Assembly (NCBI RefSeq): GCF_003265705.1
Contig: NW_020313005.1
Span: 12,606,402 to 12,670,401 of the forward strand
DNA length: 64,000 nucleotides
Source of the DNA: Callorhinus ursinus
Taxonomy: Eukaryota > Chordata > Mammalia > Carnivora > Otariidae
Direction: 5' to 3'
Of the stretch, positions 60,574-64,000 are shown piece after piece (positions within the stretch are counted from its first letter, which is position 1; each line of letters opens with the position of its first letter). The notes under the pieces are model-generated. The model made no database searches. It saw nothing but the letters and a program-made list of their open reading frames with translations, and had not been told where the DNA came from. The position numbers and the translations under genes were made by a program.

Positions 60574-61111
60574 TGACCTAGTCTTAGGATAATAGGAAGT
60601 ATTGCAGGAAAAGCAGAGAGAAGAAGCTGAGCGGGAGAAGATATCGCAAGTGGGGACTGGGCATGAGGAAAATATGAAAGATACTGAGGTTTTGTATACC
60701 AAATACTAATAACAGATGGTGATCTTACAGTTAAAGCAAACCTCATATAATATATTATTATAGAAATTTTATTTTAAAGGAAGCTGCTCATATCATCTTT
60801 GAAAGTTAAGTAAATGGTCATGATCATTCTTGGTTCCAATTAAAGCAAGTTACATGTTCCTAGTAAAAAAGTAAAGGTGACAGATATTTCCAAATTAAAT
60901 CCAAGGATAAATTGTATGTTTCTTAGCATAAGTGTATGTGTTTTACATAAATTTACATGTTGCTTGAAGCTTTCTATAGAGTATATAAAAAAGAAATTAA
61001 CTATTGCAATGTTAAGATTCAATATTCAGGGTCATTCCTGAGAAGCAGTATATGATTTTTTAAGGAGGCTTCTTGTTATTGTAGAGGCTATTATAAAAAT
61101 ACAAAACAGTT

Positions 61112-61305
61112 CGGGCGCCTGGGTCGCTCAATCGTTAAACGTCTGTCTTCGTCTCAGGTCATGATCCCAGGGTCCTGGAATCGAGACCCACATCAGGCTC
61201 CCTGCTCCGTGGGAAGCCTGCTTCTCCCTCTCCCACTCCCCCTGCTTGTGTTCCTTCTCTCGCTGTGTCTCTCTCTGTCAAATAAATAAATAAAATCTTT
61301 AAAAA
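61112..61305 (+). mobile_element. SINEC
   Basis: CGGGCGCCTGGGTCGCTCAA head, CT-rich body, AAATAAATAAATAAAATC tail. Perfect 17 bp target-site duplication AAAAATACAAAACAGTT at 61095-61111 and 61306-61322. Confidence 0.96.
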
Positions 61306-61382
61306 AAAAATACAAAACAGTTAAGGAAAACAGGCTAAAACCAGAATTTCTGCTTCCACCCACATTTATTCCTTTACTAAAT

Positions 61383-61402
61383 TATATATATATATATATA
61401 TT
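61383..61402. repeat. (TA)n microsatellite
   Basis: About ten TA units just left of the truncated L1. Confidence 0.85.
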
Positions 61403-61410
61403 TTGTCCTG

Positions 61411-61708
61411 TTCTTTTTTTTATTATTATGTTATGTTAATCACCATACATTACATCATTAGTTTTTGATGTAGTGTTCATTGTTTGCGCATAACACCCAG
61501 TGCTCGCAGAACATGCCCTCTTTAATACCCATCACCAGGCTAACCCATCCTTCCACCCCCCTAAAACCCTCATTTTGTTTCTTAGAGTCCATCGTCTCTC
61601 ATGGTTCATCTTCCCCTCCGATTTCCCCCCCTTCATTCTTCCCCTCCTGCTATCTTCTTTTTTTTTTAACATATAATGTATTATTTGTTTTAGAGGTACA
61701 GATCTGTG
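61411..61708 (-). mobile_element. 5'-truncated young LINE-1 (3' UTR only)
   Basis: Matches the terminal 3' UTR module of copies A and B (ATGTTATGTTAATCACCATA, 'ttagtttttgatgtagtgttc', AACATATAATGTATTATTTG). It stops shortly after the start of the second module. No ORF2 sequence. Confidence 0.9.
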
Positions 61709-62728
61709 TATTTTTGAGAACAGGAATCATATCTATCTTGCTAACCATTTTTGAGCACCTGGTATCATGCCTCACAGATTATTTGCTAAATATTTGTTAT
61801 ATTAGTTATTATATAAACAACTATAATTTTATACTCATATATAGTGACTTTCTCATTTCCCCGCTCATCTGTTAAACTACCATACCAAAAAAAGAAAAAA
61901 AAGGAATACACCAATACCAGGAAAAATTTTAGTACATTTTTTCACTTTAGAAAAACTTAATGGTTACTGCTATGTGTATAGCACTACATTAGGGCAGGAA
62001 ACATGGTTCAGTAAAGTGTGATCTCTCTCCTTTAGACCTCCTAAACAAGATAGATTTTTAAATAACTGTTTAATGTAATGTGTTATAGTACTGAGACATT
62101 GTACTGTTGAGAGAAGTAAACTGTGGAAGGGAAATTTGAATTATTAACCAAGTATGTCATTGGCAGAAAGACTTAATGTTCAATTGAATTTATTACTAAG
62201 TACATTATTAAAAGTTATTCAATCAACTCATATAAGGTAAGGTAATAATCTAACTGATAATTTCTAAATTACCCTAAAATCAAACTTTTTATCATCATAT
62301 ACCTTACACATCTGCAAAACCAAAAGAATTAACTATCTTGAAGCAAAATTACCTAAAATAATTTAGAATACATTAACATGTGAAGATATAACATTATACT
62401 AAGCAGTTCAAGGATTTCATATTAATAAGCCTAACTGAAACTATAAAATATCTTATCCTTTTTAACTGTTGACAGCCCCACAAATAAATAAGGCATACTG
62501 ACAAATTTTTTTAAATACTTATCAAATACAGTGATAGTATTTTACACAAGCATTTCTGAAATCTGCAGTCTAATTGCCACTGTCCATCATTTAAGTAGTA
62601 AGGAATACTGAAGGACTGGCTTTTCTGAAGTAAGAGACTTGTGACATACTTTACTCACTGTCCATCACAACCATAATGATTCTGAACGGGCTACTGCAAT
62701 GTCTTTAGTGTTTAAAATAAGTTTAGCT
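61709..62728. other. Downstream intron, unassigned
   Basis: AT-rich, nothing recognised. Confidence 0.45.
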
Positions 62729-62796
62729 GGTTAGCATGGAACACTACATCAAAAACTAATGATGTATGGTGATTAACATAACATAATAAAATCAAA
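62729..62796 (+). mobile_element. Very short 5'-truncated young LINE-1
   Basis: About 68 bp: AGCATGGAACACTACATCAA, AAACTAATGATGTATGGTGA, TTAACATAACATAATAAAA, i.e. only the last part of the young L1 3' UTR. Flanking repeat AAATAAGTTTAGCT at about 62715 and 62797. Confidence 0.88.
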
Positions 62797-63174
62797 AAAT
62801 AAGTTTAGCTAGTGTTAGAGATGCAAGCATTTCAATAAGATGTTTCTATTTGTTTTTAAGAGTACTCAAAAGACATTAAAAATCACTTTTTCTTAGCTAA
62901 TTTTTTTGGGGGGAAGGGGGTGCCTGGTTGCCACATATTGTCTCATACCAAAATTCTGACTGGAATAATCCTTTGGTGTGTTTATTTTTATATTCTAGAT
63001 ATTGATATATAAATACCTTTAGAGAATATTTCACAGGTTAAATATCAATGAATACTTTTTGTACACATCTTTTTGTGTCCTGTGAATAACTATAAGAAAG
63101 TAATTAAGGAGTAGTTATCCTAAATATGTAGAGGTGAACATTAAACATAGTTCGTATTAATTATTTTTGCTGCA
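62797..63174. other. Downstream intron, unassigned
   Basis: Nothing recognised. Confidence 0.45.
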
Positions 63175-63560
63175 AAATGAATCACTCAAAGCTTAGTGAC
63201 TTCAAACCATCATTTATTTAGCTCATGATTTTATAAATTAGCAATTTGAGCTAAACTCATGGTCTCAGCAAGAATCATTCATGTATCTGTAGTCTGCTGC
63301 TAGTCAACTTTGAGGCACTAATGTTAATGGGTCAGCTGGCTACTGCCTAGGGTAACAGGGGCAAACGGGCTACATGTTTCTTATCATCCAATAGGCTAGC
63401 CCAGGCTTGTTCACATAGAGGTCTCACAGTTCCAAGGTCCAAGAGCAGAAGCATCATGATCCCTTAGGTCTAGGCTCAGGACTTGTTCAATATCAGTTCT
63501 GTCACATTCTATTATAAGGCCATATTGGATTCAAAGTATAAGGAAACAAACTCCTGCTGG
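63175..63560. mobile_element. Probable ancient interspersed repeat, family unresolved
   Basis: 'tgctgcaaaatgaatcactcaaagcttagtgacttcaaac' and 'catttatttagctcatgattttataaattagcaatttgag' resemble a common old mammalian repeat (LTR or DNA element). I cannot name the family or orientation with confidence. 63610-63960 carries related-looking sequence with no gene. Confidence 0.35.
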
Positions 63561-63572
63561 GAAGAACTGCAA

Positions 63573-63597
63573 TATATATATATATATTTTTTTTTAT
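63573..63597. repeat. (TA)n/(T)n tract flanked by a 12 bp direct repeat
   Basis: TATATATATATATATTTTTTTTTAT-like 25 bp tract between two copies of GAAGAACTGCAA (63561-63572 and 63598-63609). Confidence 0.85.
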
Positions 63598-64000
63598 GAA
63601 GAACTGCAAAATATTGCAGGCATTTTTGCAATCCCCCACCATCCCTTGTCCTCTGGCCATGATTTTTTACATTTCTTCAGCTTGCTTTCCAGGATCCACA
63701 AAAGTCTCATTCAATTCCAATTCCAATTTCTGTTTTGTTGGCTTTTGCTGCAAAAAGAATTTCACAAAAATTATGACCCAATTCTATGGATCAGTAATTT
63801 GTGCTGGGCTTAGTTGTTTTTTCTGCTCATCTCACATGGCTCATATATGCATCTGCAGTCAGCTATCAGGTCAACTAGGAGTTGTCTGGGGGAAGATAGC
63901 TAGGATGTTATGTCTCTACTCTAAGAGGTCTCCCACCCTATAGCAGGCCAACTCAGGTTATGCCATATGGTTGTTATAGGTTCCAAAAGAGCAATCTCCA

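Noticed and set aside
61480..61875. 131-codon plus-strand open frame
   Set aside because: Its first half is the reverse strand of an L1 3' UTR and its second half is AT-rich intron; no protein similarity.
63596..63943. 115-codon frame near the window end, Cys/Phe rich
   Set aside because: Starts at a TA/T tract within probable repeat sequence, shows no known domain, and has no splice or promoter context.

Overview
This window is vertebrate nuclear DNA from a carnivoran mammal. It is almost entirely intronic and intergenic-type sequence. The lineage call rests on about 18 copies of a tRNA-Lys-derived SINE with a CT-rich body and an AATAAATAAA tail (the carnivore SINEC/Can-SINE group), together with carnivore-type LINE-1 elements. 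The SINE body resembles the bear/seal/mustelid (arctoid) type more than the dog SINEC_Cf type. The lineage is an inference from recalled family features; no database search was possible.

The only host protein-coding sequence I can support is two short exons on the + strand, 46800-46927 and 49126-49301. Both have canonical AG/GT splice sites, and their phases join exactly across a 2.2 kb intron. Together they encode 101 residues: the end of one immunoglobulin domain and the start of the next, matching the Ig5/Ig6 junction of the contactin family, most probably CNTN6 (a GPI-anchored neuronal adhesion molecule). The rest of the window would then be intron of this gene. I found no other exon of it between 1 and 46799 or between 49302 and 64000.

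Layout. 1-2073: 3' part of a young sense-strand L1, with an ORF2 tail open from the window edge to its stop. 2575-4080 and 7555-8050: ancient L1 3' ends. 5156-5415 and 8179-8438: an apparently perfect 260 bp inverted duplication. 5.8-22.5 kb: scattered SINEC, MIR and L2 copies in otherwise unassigned sequence, plus a GC-richer unassigned block at 16.4-17.1 kb. 23.0-30.35 kb: a nested stack in which an old L1 was split by a 4.7 kb L1 and then hit by five SINEs, four of them in the old L1. 30.73-36.76 kb and 38.32-45.39 kb: two near-full-length, defective minus-strand L1s in the same orientation, 1.6 kb apart. 46.8-49.3 kb: the contactin exons. 49.3-64 kb: downstream intron with a few MIR/L2 relics, two SINEs and two strongly truncated L1s.

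No CRISPR, operon, prokaryotic-type system or functional RNA gene is present. The most unusual items are the perfect inverted duplication with a fold-back junction, the antisense open frame shared by both L1 5' UTRs, the two-module 3' UTR of the young L1s, and degenerate tandem units in the 5' UTR of the older L1. L1 machinery (ORF1 RNA-binding protein, ORF2 endonuclease/reverse transcriptase) would have mobilised both the L1s and the SINEs, which explains the shared poly(A) tails and target-site duplications.
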